This document shows positions 23,479 to 34,794 of a stretch of 64,000 nt of DNA, in pieces. This DNA is from Taiwanofungus camphoratus. Its lineage: Eukaryota; Basidiomycota; Agaricomycetes; Polyporales; Taiwanofungaceae. Positions within the stretch are counted from its first letter, which is position 1; each line of letters opens with the position of its first letter. The notes beneath the pieces were generated by a model. The model was not told the DNA's origin. It did no database searches and saw only the letters and a list, made by a program, of their open reading frames with translations. The position numbers and the translations under genes are program-made. The stretch lies in the NCBI GenBank assembly GCA_003999685.1, contig CP021226.1, forward strand, positions 1,798,001 to 1,862,000, read 5' to 3'.

Positions 23479-26400
23479 ATGATCCTTGTGCTGTCCAGTC
23501 AATCCAGAATGTGTGTTGGCGAGAATTGTGCACCGCAAGCCGTGCATTACATTAATGCCCAGCTCTCCGCGCTGTACGACAATGCAGTAGATTGCCTCAA
23601 ACATCATGGAAATGCCCAGAGGCCTGGAGAGCAGTTTAGTCAGTGAATATCCTTCTCTTCATATTGTTTGTCCTAATCAATGTTGTACCGCGGTCGTGCA
23701 GAGTACTCACATGCCCTCGCTGAATTTTCCTTTGGAAAAATTCGCTTCAAAGACCAGAATCCTTCCGGATTTGATACAATGTTCCACGCTCGCTTTGACA
23801 AGCCTCGGCTTGAGTTCATTTGCAGCCATGACGCAGTCCTGCGTATGAAAATTCGCGAAGGCCACTATCATCTTGATCATTCTAAGGTGCCTACTTTGGT
23901 GCGCTCTGACAGGTATTATATTTGATGTTGTCCAGTGCCATGGGTTTTGATATCTGATCACTTTTCTGTTACTCGTCAGTGAACGTGTCCAACTCCTCTC
24001 TGACCTGGAGCTTGCGTTTCGTGTCAGCTTTGATGCAAGTGCAATCCGTGGCAAAGATTTCAAGATCGGTAATGGCCAAAACCTCATACGTTTCATCGTC
24101 CTGGATCTGCCGAGTACGTAGTCCATAGCAGACATTAACGACCCACTCACCTGCGTTTCACCTCAGAGGCTCAACTGGTATCTACTACCCCCGACATCAT
24201 GATCGGGAGAGATGCGCTCGTTTTCTATCTCAAACAATACCTTGAGCTCCTACAAAACGCCGGCAATCATGTCCTCTTCTCTTTGCCTGACTTTGACGAT
24301 GACCGATACCGCTTGACTATTGACTATTCATTAATGGGATCTTCCCTCCTAGATGTCGATGAAATTCACGGAGTCCCCACCGAGAAGATCAACACTTACC
24401 TTTCGTCTGTCTGGCTCAAAGCTGCCATGCTTGTCGGAGAACCTACTGGGCAAGAGGTCGACTGGCGACAGACGTGTCTTGCGGAGTATCGAAGCACTAG
24501 CACAGTTTTAGTCGACTCTGATGTACACTTCCATGTCAAGATGGGTGCGCCGCGCATCAAGCCTGTCTGCTCACGCGAGGCGGTTCTTTTCTTCAGTATT
24601 GACGAAGTCCTCTTCTATAATAATTCCGACTTCACTGTGTAAGCAGTTTTATGGGTTACCTGTCATCATGGATTCTCACAAGGACGGCCTACAGTGCACC
24701 CAGTCAGCGCTATACGGGATGGGAGATCGCGCTGATAGTAGACATAGTCCATGAGAAGGAACACGACGGCAATATTACTCGCTGCAAGCTCGATCTTGCC
24801 AGTATGTCGTTTCACCCATTTTTGAGATGCTCACGTGCCCATTCTGATATAATTGTACAGCCGCACGCATCCACAATCATTATTGCACTTTCACAGATTT
24901 CGATGACACTGACGAAGATGCAGTAATGTACTGGCGTCATTTCGTAGATTTTCTCACCAACGGTTATCTCGATATCCTCGAAGGCAATAATTTTCATGTC
25001 ATTTACTATTACGACGCTCGCTGGACCATTGCGAGACCTGGCATTGACCACGACGAAGGGTCCAGCGAGGAAGAGGAAAACTTGTCGTCTTGGGAAAAGG
25101 AGGAGGGCACCAATGGCGCTGTCACTACCAAGCTTGCCAGATGGAAGCGGATGGTCACGAGTTCCAACATGTTCGGCTTTGACCAGATCGTTGCTATTTC
25201 CCAGGCTTCTCTGAACGCATTCTTCAATTCTCAATGGGTCCTCAGCCAATCAGCCAGATCTGAACATACATCTGTGTTATCAAAGTGGGCTTACGAGCAA
25301 TATTTCTCGGCGACATTCAAGCCCGTTACATTACGTCTCCTCAGCAATGGAAGGGCAATTGTCTGGATCAATCTGGAGGCCGGTCATATGAAAACTCTCA
25401 AGAATTGGCTGCCTTGGGTGGAGTAAGTCCTTGCTGTTGATGGCAACTATCTTATTTTTGACTTCATCTGTCGCAGAAGTGAGCAATACAGGTTTGAAGG
25501 GTGGCATCTTGCCTTTGAAGTCGATTTGAAGACGTGCGCTCATGAACACTTGGAGGGTGTATCCTCCTCCTGGCTGACGAAGTATCAAGACTGCCTTGCA
25601 TTTAAGCATCATGGTAACAGCCAAGATCGTTACCTTAAGCACCTTTACCTTGACCTCCGCAGTATGTCTTCCAATGTTGTAGGATTGGCTTATGCATTGA
25701 CTGGTTCACTGTGGCCAGGTGCTGAATTCATTCATGAGTATTCGACCTTCGAAGGTCTCTTCCAGTCCCCGGATCGTCATCCCATCGACAAGGTCCAAGC
25801 TGTCGTTCATTACATTCGCACTCGCTACTTCCCTCACCTAACGCAATGGGGCTTGAACATTCTTCACACCGTTCCGTTGTTCAAGTCTGGGACGTCCCTT
25901 CCATCATACGCACTGACGAATATCGATTTCCACGTCTATTCGAAGGCCAGCATTCATCGTCACAACTGGGCGCAAGTGCCACCCGCCCTGGAGCCCGCAA
26001 TTGTGATCCTGGGCATGACTGGCTTCAAGCCACTTCCTTCTACCCACCTCGAATTCTCCGCTAATTGGGTTGCTCGCGTGAATAAGGGCATCTCGTACGG
26101 GACTGTTAGCATATCAAGAAATGTCTTTATGGATCAGCGTCTCCTCAAGCTTCTTGCTCGTGTCAATGCTGTCACGACAGTCATTCCTCTGTTCCACGGC
26201 GTAGAGAACGATGTCTGGAAGCTGCACCTCACTACATGGGCCCAGCACGAATTCAGAAGGAATCGCCCCTGCGACTGGAAGCTTGACGCGGAGAAGGACG
26301 GTTACACGAAATACAAGTGGGAGCATCGCGATGGATGGAGCTATGAGCATGAGGGTAGCAGCGATATCGTTAATGGAGCATACACTGTGTCTTGTAAGTC

Positions 26401-27303
26401 GCACCATCCTGCCCCATATTCTGGCTTTTTGACAACATTGACTGCGCAGGCTTGACGCGCAATTTTGTCGAGATCCCGACGGCGGTCAGAAATAGCTCGC
26501 TGAACATCAAAGTCTGGGGTGAATTGAGCCTTGAGATGTCATTTAAGTCCACCACACGGAGCGGAAGGTACGTAAAAAATGTTAAACGCCTTGCTTCGGC
26601 TGTATTAATAATGGATCCTTAAACAGCGCCAAGTCCTCTGCAAAATGGGACACCACTCTTTCCGTCCAGACCCACGTTGATGGCATCAAGATCAATGTCG
26701 TTGGTTCCCCGTCGCCAGCCTTCAGCAAGACGGTCTTCAACGGCGAGTTTGCCTCTACGATGTTCACTGATCTCCGGACCGACCTCCAAGCACACCTCCC
26801 GGGCACGATCGACCTAAATGAGGTCCTTCAAGAGCTGCGGGCTTTCGAAGGTGTCTGGCAATACTGCTACCCTGGAATGCAAGGCTACTGTCTTGCTAAT
26901 CCCGTCTTCAATGTCCGTGGTGATTTACTTTTCGAGCTGAAGCCGTACAGTCAACAGACAGGAGCCGCATCTGTGTCTGGCTCACGCCATGCTAGCGTCA
27001 ATGGGCACATGAGGAAGAGCTCCAGTCGCTCCACATTGTCTCCACACCCGTCTGTGCTCTCGAAGCCATCTTGTGCGTCTTCAGGCTTTGCTCCGTTGTT
27101 GCGCCTCTCACACCGTTTGACAATTTGACCGCTTTTCAGTGTTCAAGAAGGCTAAGGAACTAATACAGGGAAACGGCTCCACTGTGGCACAGAGTAACGG
27201 CAACGGCAACGGTCACCACCACATGACCTATGCAGCGGCCACAGCACGCGAGGAGCACAGTGAGGAGACTGAGACTTCCTTTCTTGTGTCTGCAGTGGAG
27301 TAA
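23479..27303 (+). CDS. large uncharacterised basidiomycete protein
   Basis: Eleven exons (23479-23638, 23702-23912, 23980-24113, 24167-24638, 24704-24801, 24861-25422, 25477-25661, 25719-26393, 26450-26567, 26627-27072, 27140-27303) give 1,074 residues in one continuous frame. If the 5'-leader intron is real, translation starts at 23509 instead, in the same frame. I do not recognise a domain. The protein is mixed alpha/beta, rich in aromatic and acidic residues. It has two or three segments that look like weakly repeated beta modules (YRLTIDYSLMGSSLLDVDEI; YSFTEFSANW-type strands after 26040), one acidic loop (DEGSSEEEENLSSWEKEEG) and a low-complexity tail with NGNGNGHHH. There is no signal peptide and no membrane segment, so it is probably cytosolic. 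I believe related proteins occur in other mushrooms, often in families, but I cannot name a function. Confidence 0.85.
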
Positions 27304-27724
27304 TATCTGGAATATTTGTTGTTGCTGTTGCTGTTGCTGGTAGGCAGTTTGGCTTTGTTGCTTGTCGATCTTTGTGTATGTCCCGGTGCGTTCCAGGGAC
27401 TTTCTTATCGTCTTGGTGTTGGGGTATCTTGTACTCGTCTGCTGTCAGAGCTCAGTAGCAGTTGCATTATACTGATCCGGTCAAAAATTGAAAACCGTAA
27501 CCTCATTTTCAACCTGTACTCGTTGTGCTTTTGGAAAATCCGCAAATATATAGCCTTTGCTTTGATTAACAAGCATTACAGTAGCTTGCACGGCTGAAGC
27601 ATTCTTCAGATGGCCAGGCTGAACTTGAGAAGGACTGGAGTTTCATGTCGAAACCTTGTACGAGGTTCGTTCTGAGGTCTAATCGGAAGGTCGTCAATGA
27701 TGCTCTCACTTTCACCACCGTAAG
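27304..27724. other. intergenic, 3' flank of the 1,074-residue protein gene
   Basis: It holds a short GTT/GCT trinucleotide run near 27318-27339 in the presumed 3' untranslated region. Nothing else was recognised. Confidence 0.4.
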
Positions 27725-28450
27725 TCTCTGCAACACTCAGCATCATTACTTTCCTTCGACCAGAAAAGAAGGATGGATTGATTGGCAAGGATGATCCCAA
27801 GATCCTTCAGTATTCTCAATGGGTCGGAAACGTAGCCTGACCCTGCTAATGTAAGCCAGTCTTCTCGTATCCTGCGATCAAGTCTGGTGCGTTTCTATGT
27901 GTTCTCATCTCAGGCCGTGTACCAAGAGGAAATCACCGCTGGCCCAGCGGAGTCAGCACTTTCGTAAAGTTTCAATTGATGGACATGTCAAAGTCGACAC
28001 TCCCCTCAGGGAAATTGAGTCTTCGTGGATTAGCAGCGTCGCTCCTTCCATTCCTTGCAACCCCAGGAGGTAACTTGGCGCGGCATGACCTGGTCGACGA
28101 GGCACAAGACATTTTATGCAGTGCGATTTCAAAGAACGCCTCTCTTCCTTCAAATGTCCTGCAATACTGGCGCTTTAGGAATTCAGATCCAGGATAACAG
28201 AAAAGTCCACATCCATGGACAGAATCGTAAGCCATGAGAATTGGTGGACACAGGTTTGCTATCTGAAACATAGTTTCTCAACTGTATCACTAGCCGTTGT
28301 AAAGAGGAAGATACTATCAATGGCGATTATATGCATGAACCGGTGCGTGTGGTATATACCCTTCCGTGCCTGAGAGCTTAGCCATCAGTGATTCTAGTAT
28401 GGATATTGTGTGAGCAGTGCAGCACTCGTCAAGTTTCCTCGTGCTCATGC
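27725..28450 (+). pseudogene. decayed tandem copy of YAE1 with its 3' flank
   Basis: The segment repeats the intact YAE1 locus at 29160-30150 in the same order. A related upstream stretch (27725-27760) is followed by the first exon (GGATTGATT..AAGGATGATCCCAA near 27772-27800, against the same words near 29210-29230), then the second-exon start (GCCGTGTACC near 27915). A readable block follows at 27990-28130, SLRGLAASLLPFLATPGG and HDLVDEAQDIL, matching ILRGLASALLSFLETPGS and QDLVDEAREIV of YAE1. The start codon context, the deca-GX3 repeat and the C-terminal half are lost or shifted, so no YAE1 can be made. The 3' flank 28300-28450 still resembles 29990-30140. Divergence is high, so the duplication is old. 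Confidence 0.75.
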
Positions 28451-28469
28451 ACACAGATCTATGGAAGTT

Positions 28470-29060
28470 ACCGCATCGGTGCCTGTAATTGCCGGTGCTT
28501 ACGCAGAAGCCTGTGTTGTCCTAATGGCACCAGAATGTGAGGTGAGGAGTTGAACTCACGTTGCTGAATGGAACGTCTGTCGGCCGCAAAAGCTGAGCTC
28601 GCTTGTACACCACAAGCGCCTCTTCCCACCCTGGTATGCCAACGACGTGGAATGGTGCAATCAATGTAGTGAAAGTGAATCCCACATCCTGTCGTGATCA
28701 TCGTACTATAGTTCAGATGGGTTGCATGTATCATGAGAGGAAGTACTATCAGGTAAGTTAATCTAGGGTAAAGTCATTCCCGAAGTCTGGTGGAAGATAG
28801 CACGAGGGAATGGACATAAGATCGATGAGCTACTGGGAGGCGATTGTGCAGGCAGTAGCCCTGAGCAAGCATGAAATGGGACTTGGAACAGAATTGGTTT
28901 GAGATTTCTTTGTTCTCTGTCACCCGGCTGTCCAAGTCGAGCTCGTCGGGCCCGTCCTCATGATGCTTCTTCCTTTCGACAATAGCTATCGTCAAGTTGG
29001 ACAAGGCTGAGTTCAGTGTCAAGCTCATAAGTGAATGTTGACGTTGAAAGTCGAGCAAGG
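28470..29060 (-). pseudogene. 5' remnant of a SET-domain gene
   Basis: On the minus strand the segment carries the upstream part and the very start of a SET domain, IAPFHVVGIPG, and then loses the pattern. DNA at 28840-29040 is similar to 21240-21430 upstream of the larger SET pseudogene (shared words around GAGATT..CTTTGTTCTGTC and CGTCCTCATGATGCTTC). It thus represents a second, more truncated copy. It lies between the decayed and intact YAE1 copies, and its presumed 5' end faces the YAE1 start at 147 bases. Confidence 0.6.
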
Positions 29061-29206
29061 CGTTTTACCAAATCTAAGATCGGATCGGTGGAATGTAATC
29101 TACTAATGCTTTGGTTGCGATAAGCCACCAGTTCTGCTTCAGCTTTTATTCCTTATAATTATACTTATCTGCGACGCTCAATACCGTTACGTTCACCTCC
29201 GCTCAA

Positions 29207-29865
29207 ATGGAGGATGAATTGATTTGGAAGGATGATCCCAAAATAATCCAGGATTCGGAATGGTCAAAAATATCGTTAGAATTTACCAATGTCAGTGGGT
29301 CCCTCGTGCACTGCGACCAGGTCTAACGAGTCTGTCTTTGATTGTTTCCACGTCACAGGCAGGGTACCGTGAAGGAATCACAGCAGGCAAGGAATCGGCA
29401 CTTCAACAAGGATTTGACGAAGGATTTGAAAGAGTCGGCACACCCCTCGGACGGGAACTAGGAATTCTTCGCGGATTAGCATCAGCGCTCCTTTCCTTTC
29501 TTGAAACTCCAGGAAGCACCTCATCACGTCAGGATTTGGTCGATGAAGCACGAGAAATCGTATCACAACTAAGGGAGATTCGCTTTTCTGACATCGCTCC
29601 GCCTGATCTAGAAGCAGAACGTCATGCGCGCGAGCACATCGAGTTGGATGGAGAAGATGACGGAGGCATGGACTTGATTCCAGACGAGGAGCTCAAGAAG
29701 AGACAGGATATGGAAAAATTGGAAGATATAGCTTCACAGATGGGCGTCAGTAGCATGGCGACTAGAGTCACGACCAGAATACCCGGCATGGATGACGTTC
29801 GTAACCTCAGAGAACGACTGTTGGCCTTGTGCGATAGCCTTGGAATACCACTGCGGCAGGGTTAA
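29207..29865 (+). CDS. YAE1: YAE1-like protein (Fe-S adaptor for ABCE1/Rli1)
   Basis: Two exons (29207-29290, 29359-29865) encode 196 residues. Across the intron the sequence reads AGYREGITAGKESALQQGFD followed by EGFERVGTPLGRELGILRGL. This is the deca-GX3 repeat (glycine every fourth residue) that defines the Yae1/Lto1 N-terminal domain. In yeast Yae1 and Lto1 form a complex that recruits the cytosolic Fe-S assembly machinery to Rli1/ABCE1, which is needed for ribosome recycling and biogenesis. The N-terminal WxxDP-like stretch (LIWKDDPKI) and the C-terminal LRERLLALCDSLGIPL also fit. The C-terminal half is acidic. A decayed copy lies 1.4 kb upstream. Confidence 0.88.
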
Positions 29866-30315
29866 CGCAGGGGAAACCTTGTTCATCATGACAGAAGGGT
29901 CTATACTGGCAACCAATTATCGCGAGGAGTAGGTGGGCACATGCTTGTTATTTTACGCCGTTTTCGCATGGATGAATAGCTAGTCATCATAGGATCCTCT
30001 GAATGTCAATGTAGCCGAAATATGGCTATGCGCATGGACCGGTACGCATGCAGTATGTCCTTTCGTCGATGATTATAGTATTGACTTCATGCGGACAGTG
30101 CACTCTTCCCGAACTTTCGCATGCTCACACATGCGAGGTTTTCACTGCAGATAAAAGCCGTCACACCAATATTTTGAAGTTGAGGTTAGGGTTAGCCACG
30201 TCTCTAAGGACATCACGTGCTTACGCGACACGTAGCAGCGCGCTTTATCGGGATTCAGTATCTGTAGTATACCTTAACGTCCTGGTAGAACCTTGTAGTC
30301 CATATAATTATTGAA
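29866..30315. other. intergenic between YAE1 and HUT1
   Basis: The part 29990-30140 is duplicated, in diverged form, at 28300-28450 downstream of the YAE1 pseudogene. A single TTAGGGTTAG (30186-30195) is present. No gene was seen. Confidence 0.45.
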
Positions 30316-31748
30316 ATGTCATTTCTGAGGTTTGTCCCCACTCGACTCATCGATGAATCAGTCTTATGTTTGCCGTTCAGGCTTGGCTTGTGTGTAGTCG
30401 GTGTCTACTCGATGTTTCTGGTAGGTGTATATATGGTTCTGTGTTGAACACTCGAGTAACTTCGGAGTTTAGCTATGGGCAATAGCGCAGGAGAGACGTA
30501 CGCTATGTCTCCTCATAATGTATTAGCGAGACTCATGTGTATCATATTCCAGTGTCTGTTCCTTTCCTTTCCATTGATGGAACATCCAGCGATAAATTCC
30601 GCTCGCCTCTCTTCATGGGGACTTGTCAGAGTGCCTTAAGCGCAGTCTCTGCTTTGGTATACCTCTTTATACGAAGAGGACCTTCCCAAACACTAGGACG
30701 GATTCTTGGCCTTGCGCACATGTCCGAAAGGCAGTTTGGGCCCAATGGCACGGCAAAATCAAATGGTCATTTACAACAGCATAATATCGCGAAGACCAGA
30801 TCACTATCCACAAGGTCTCTCCTTCTCCGTTACTTTCAATGCTCAATATTTATCACCTCCGCCGCTCCATTCGGCTTCGCGGCCCTATCTTACATCACCT
30901 ATCCAGCAATGGTGCTGGGAAAATCCTGCAAACTAGTACCTGTCATGCTCATGAACGTCATCTTGTACCGTCGTCGCTTTGCTCCCCACAAATATCTTGT
31001 GGTCGCAATGGTCACACTAGGTATCACGATGTTCATGGGCTTTGGAAACGAAAAATCATCGAAGGCGAAGGCGAGCGGAGAACTGTCAGCATATACTCAA
31101 CTCATCGGGATTACATACCTTCTCATCAATCTTGCCATAGATGGTGCTACAAACTCCACGCAGGACGAAATATTCGTGCGGTATCGCGTCACAGGCCAGC
31201 AGATGATGTTCTGGATCAACCTCTTCTGCACCGTCCTGACATCGTTCATATCGGTGCTCCCCTTGCCTTATATCCCAGTTCTCCATCCATCCCATAGCGG
31301 AACAGAGCTGCAAGATGCTGCGGAGTTCATCCGCACACATCCGTCTGTTGTCACGCCATTGGCCCAATTCGCGCTCACTGGGGCACTTGGACAACTATTC
31401 ATTTTTGAGACATTGCAGCATTTCGGGTCATTGACTCTCGTGTATGTTGTATATTTTAACTCATTAGACAACTCGTATGTGGCTAATTCATGGGACATAG
31501 GACAATTACATTGACGCGAAAGTTGTTTACGATGCTGCTTTCCGTGGTAGTATACAACCACAAACTTACAAAGGGTCAATGGTTGGGTGCCGCAGTCGTG
31601 TTTGCTGGAATCTCGGTTGAGGCTTGGGTGAAACGGACAGGTATGAGTCTCATCAGTCACGCGCTTCCCGTCTATAACTACTGTCGCAGACGTTCACGCA
31701 AAACGAGTCGTTCAGGAGAAGGAACAGGCGCGCATCAAGACTTTATAA
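30316..31748 (+). CDS. HUT1: HUT1-type UDP-galactose/nucleotide-sugar transporter (SLC35B1 family)
   Basis: Six exons (30316-30329, 30381-30420, 30473-30497, 30553-31441, 31501-31640, 31690-31748) encode 388 residues. The N-terminus reads [20 protein letters not shown] followed by AIAQERL, the family's first membrane helix spread over three tiny exons. Further helices and motifs are [59 protein letters not shown] and [20 protein letters not shown]. These are hallmark blocks of the UAA/SLC35B transporters: the lysines in [10 protein letters not shown] and the TRKLFTM helix. The C-terminus is Lys-rich ([15 protein letters not shown]), compatible with ER retention. HUT1 homologues move UDP-sugars, or exchange ATP/ADP, across the ER membrane to support glycosylation. 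The gene converges on the pseudophosphatase, 173 bases apart. Confidence 0.92.
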
Positions 31749-31921
31749 TAGGATTGAAGCCAAGGCTCGCCTTTCCTGTGACAATGGTAGTACGAATATA
31801 TTCATCATTGGTGTGGACGGTACAACAAGAAATACTATACACAGCAGTACATTATGGCCGCAGGAAGTGTGTAATCTAAGAATCGCGTGTCCCGATGAAA
31901 AGAAAAGAGACAGCACACAGG

Positions 31922-32934
31922 CTAAGATTCCATCGCATCATCATCGTCGACTAGCGCGCGCTTCCGATCGTCCTCCCTGAAGTTAAGAAATGAGGGTAGT
32001 GCATGATTATAGGCTGGACAAAGGCGTACCGTTCTTCATCATCTTCGTCGTCTTCATCAGCCCTCTTACGTCTGGAAACCGTCCGTTGGTGTGGCGGGTA
32101 AGCAGCAATGGCAAGGGATGCCTTGTATATGGATTCATACTCCTGTTTTCAAGTTAGGATACACAATGCAGTAATAAACATCTGTCAAACCTTGATTTGT
32201 GTTAGGAAGCCGCCATTCGGGGAGATGCAATACCGTCGGTTCTGCACCAAGTGCAGCGCGTCTTCCCAGGAAAGTTGATAATGTTGCATGACATACATCA
32301 CGACAAATGATGGTGATAGACTGATCCCGCCTGTAAGGCGCGATTTGTTAACATCGTGATTGTAGAATACAACGCACCATGAACGGGCTTACCATTGCAG
32401 TGCACAAGCACACGCCCACCCTGCGCAATGGCCTGATCAATGAAATTCTTTGCTCTTCTCACAATGAGGAGACTCGATACAGAGGAGAGTTGCAGTTGTG
32501 CTTACTGAGGAAAGAGACGGATGAGGTTCTGTTCCTCACTATCTTCTACGTCGAGTACCATGTACTGGAAGCTGTCCGGAAAACGAGGTCGGACGGAGAA
32601 CGCCTCTTTCGCATCGCGTATGCACACTCTGAAAAGGCAGGATGGTCAGTGGCAAGGGTTGCAAGAGTACAGAAGGAAAACATTGTGCGGCGTACATATG
32701 AGACACTCCTAGCGACTGCAGAGTGTCCAGCGACTTCGAAGCTTGCAAGGGTCCCAAGAGTAAGTTGGGTAGGATCTCTTGACATTGCCTTCGCATTTCG
32801 TATCTGCGAAGTTAAGAGTCCCAACAAATTAGGATTGCCTATTTAACGAATCGTGAAAGCACGCACGTCCATTCAACGTCTCCGGGGCCCTGTATGATTT
32901 CTCGCAATTGCTCTTCGTTCAATGCGGTCGTCAT
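31922..32934 (-). CDS. STYX-like dual-specificity pseudophosphatase
   Basis: Seven exons on the minus strand (32934-32867, 32803-32696, 32628-32506, 32454-32393, 32330-32191, 32142-32030, 31976-31922) encode 222 residues. The order EILPNLLLGPLQASKSLDTL, GVSHIVCIRDAKEAF, FQYMVLDVEDSEEQNLIRLF, AKNFIDQAIAQGGRVLVHCN, GGISLSPSFVVMYVMQHYQL, SWEDALHLVQNRRYCISPN is that of a dual-specificity phosphatase domain. The active-site loop reads H-C-N-G-G-I-S-L-S: the cysteine is present but the obligatory arginine (sixth after Cys) is leucine, so hydrolysis should be lost or very weak. Human STYX keeps Arg and loses Cys, so this is the mirror case. The tail is acidic and basic by turns (RRKRADEDDEDDEE). The role is probably binding or shielding phosphoprotein partners. 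The gene is divergent from the CobW-type gene, with 220 bases between starts. Confidence 0.88.
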
Positions 32935-33154
32935 GACAGTCTGGGAGAGCGATACGCGTCTCAATACTTGCAATATTAGAGAAGTCGCCTGAAAGAGGCC
33001 GTACACGTTCGTACCAGGTTTCCGAATCAACTGTAATGGGCCCCGCGTCTAATCACGGTAGGCACCGCATTGCCGACCACCTAGCTGAGCGGCTCGGACT
33101 CGCTGAGGTTGAGCTCAACGGTTCTCACTAGCTCAACTTGGGCAGAACAGTAGC

Positions 33155-34725
33155 ATGAACGAAGATGATGTTCCGTACGTCTCTACGCCCTCCTTGTTTG
33201 CCAACATACAATGCCGGTACTTCTGCCAGGAGTCTCATCGAGACCGGAAGCGATCAAGTCGACGTTATACAGCCGCGCACTAGTACAGTGCCTCTCACCA
33301 TCATATGTGGATTTTTAGGCGCAGGCAAGTCGACCTTGGTAAAGTAGGCTATGCTGGAACCCACTACCGAGAACATGCTAATTGGAAGAAATGTATTAAA
33401 ATATAGACGGATCTTGACCGAACGCCATGGCTATAGAATAGCTGTCATTATGAACGAGTTTGGCGATACGGCTGTACGAGCAAACAATATTCATCCGCAT
33501 GACCTGTTCGACAATGCTGAAGTATATTCCGTCAGGATATTGAAGGTTTGAAGGCCCTTTTCAAGGCATCGACATGGTTTTCATATTTTGTCATTTGGTA
33601 GCGAAAGCTATCAATGTGTCATCCGCAGAAGATCCTACACAGCAATCCGAGGAATTCCTGGAACTTGCCAACGGATGCCTATGTTGTAGTATTAAGGATT
33701 CTGGGATAGCGGCGATAGAGAAGCTCATGCAGCGCAAAGGCGCGTTCGATTATATCTTGTTAGAAACCACCGGTCTCGCAGATCCAGGTGAGCTTGTACC
33801 ATCAGGTTCAACATCAACATCAGATTATGTTTGCATTTCAGGACCTATTGCGTCAATGTTCTGGCAAAATGAAGAATTCGCAATGGGTTTAGGAAGGGAC
33901 ATCCACCTCGATGGTGTAGTCTGTGTTGTGGATGCAGTTTTCGGACGGAAAGTACGTATTGTGACTTTCATTGTTACTGACCGCTGATGGCAGAGCCAGC
34001 AAATGGAAGAAGACCATTCTGATGATGGCATCGGAGAAAGCTTGCGGTACGAGCCTATTGTAAGGACCGATGACCTAGTCATACTGATGGCGTTGTTTTT
34101 AAGGCAGATTGCCGGCGCTGACGTGATATTACTGAACAAGGTCGACCTCGTCCCCCTTGCTGAAATCGAATCTACGGAAGATGTTATTCGCAAAGTGAAT
34201 CCTGCCGCCTCAGTTTACAGAACAGTCAAAGGATACATCGACTTGAAGCGAATCATGGGCATTGATGCTTATACATCACGTCCCTTGCTGCAGAGTATAT
34301 CCCAAATAATGAAGGCGCATGGTCATGAGAATCATGACCATAACGACCCGAATCATACTCACAGCCCAACTCACTACGAGATACGAGGAATATCGAGCTT
34401 GCAGGTCACGTGCCCTACTTTGACCTCAACTGGGTTGAACCGGCTAGATGAGTGGGTACGGACCATCCTGTGGGAGAACCGTCTCCTGGGTAGTCATGCA
34501 GACGATACGACACGCCCGGAGGTGCTGCGATGCAAGGGCATGTTTAAATCAGAATTGAACGAGACGTACATACTGCAAGGTGTGCGAAATTTGTATGAGA
34601 TCGTGGAAGTAGACGGGGGAGGGGTTTCCGATACAGGAGTTCCTGATATGGGCAAGCTAGTTTTCATAGGTACAGGTTTGAATGAGAGTGTGAGACATAG
34701 TCTGGAAGAAGTACTCAGAGTGTAG
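33155..34725 (+). CDS. ZNG1: CobW/COG0523 GTPase, ZNG1-like zinc metallochaperone
   Basis: Eight exons (33155-33174, 33230-33343, 33407-33473, 33536-33545, 33602-33787, 33842-33951, 33994-34046, 34104-34725) give 393 residues. The Walker A is [15 protein letters not shown], the metal site [13 protein letters not shown] (switch II region) and LLNKVDLV (NKxD) follow, then a His-rich loop ([19 protein letters not shown]) and a CobW C-terminal domain ending in [11 protein letters not shown]. The short acidic N-terminus MNEDDVPSLI is in the place where ZNG1 carries its docking motif to methionine aminopeptidase. The family delivers zinc in a GTP-dependent way. Exon 4 is only 10 nt (33536-33545); without it the frame fails and DIE of the switch region is missing. 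It converges on the GNAT gene, 69 bases apart. Confidence 0.9.
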
Positions 34726-34794
34726 ATCATACATATCGTATTACAAGGTCTCTCAGCCAAGAATACGATGGAGTTAGTCCAACTCTCAACCTCA

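Noticed and set aside
25662-25718. In-frame reading through 25662-25718 as 19 extra residues
   Set aside because: The stretch has a good donor and acceptor, is 57 nt long like other introns, and its residues look unlike the flanking sequence; it is better taken as an intron.
27318-27339. GTT/GCT trinucleotide run
   Set aside because: It is a short simple repeat in the 3' flank of the 1,074-residue gene, without coding or array structure.
30186-30195. TTAGGGTTAG, telomere-like
   Set aside because: There are fewer than two units and no array, so chance is enough to explain it.
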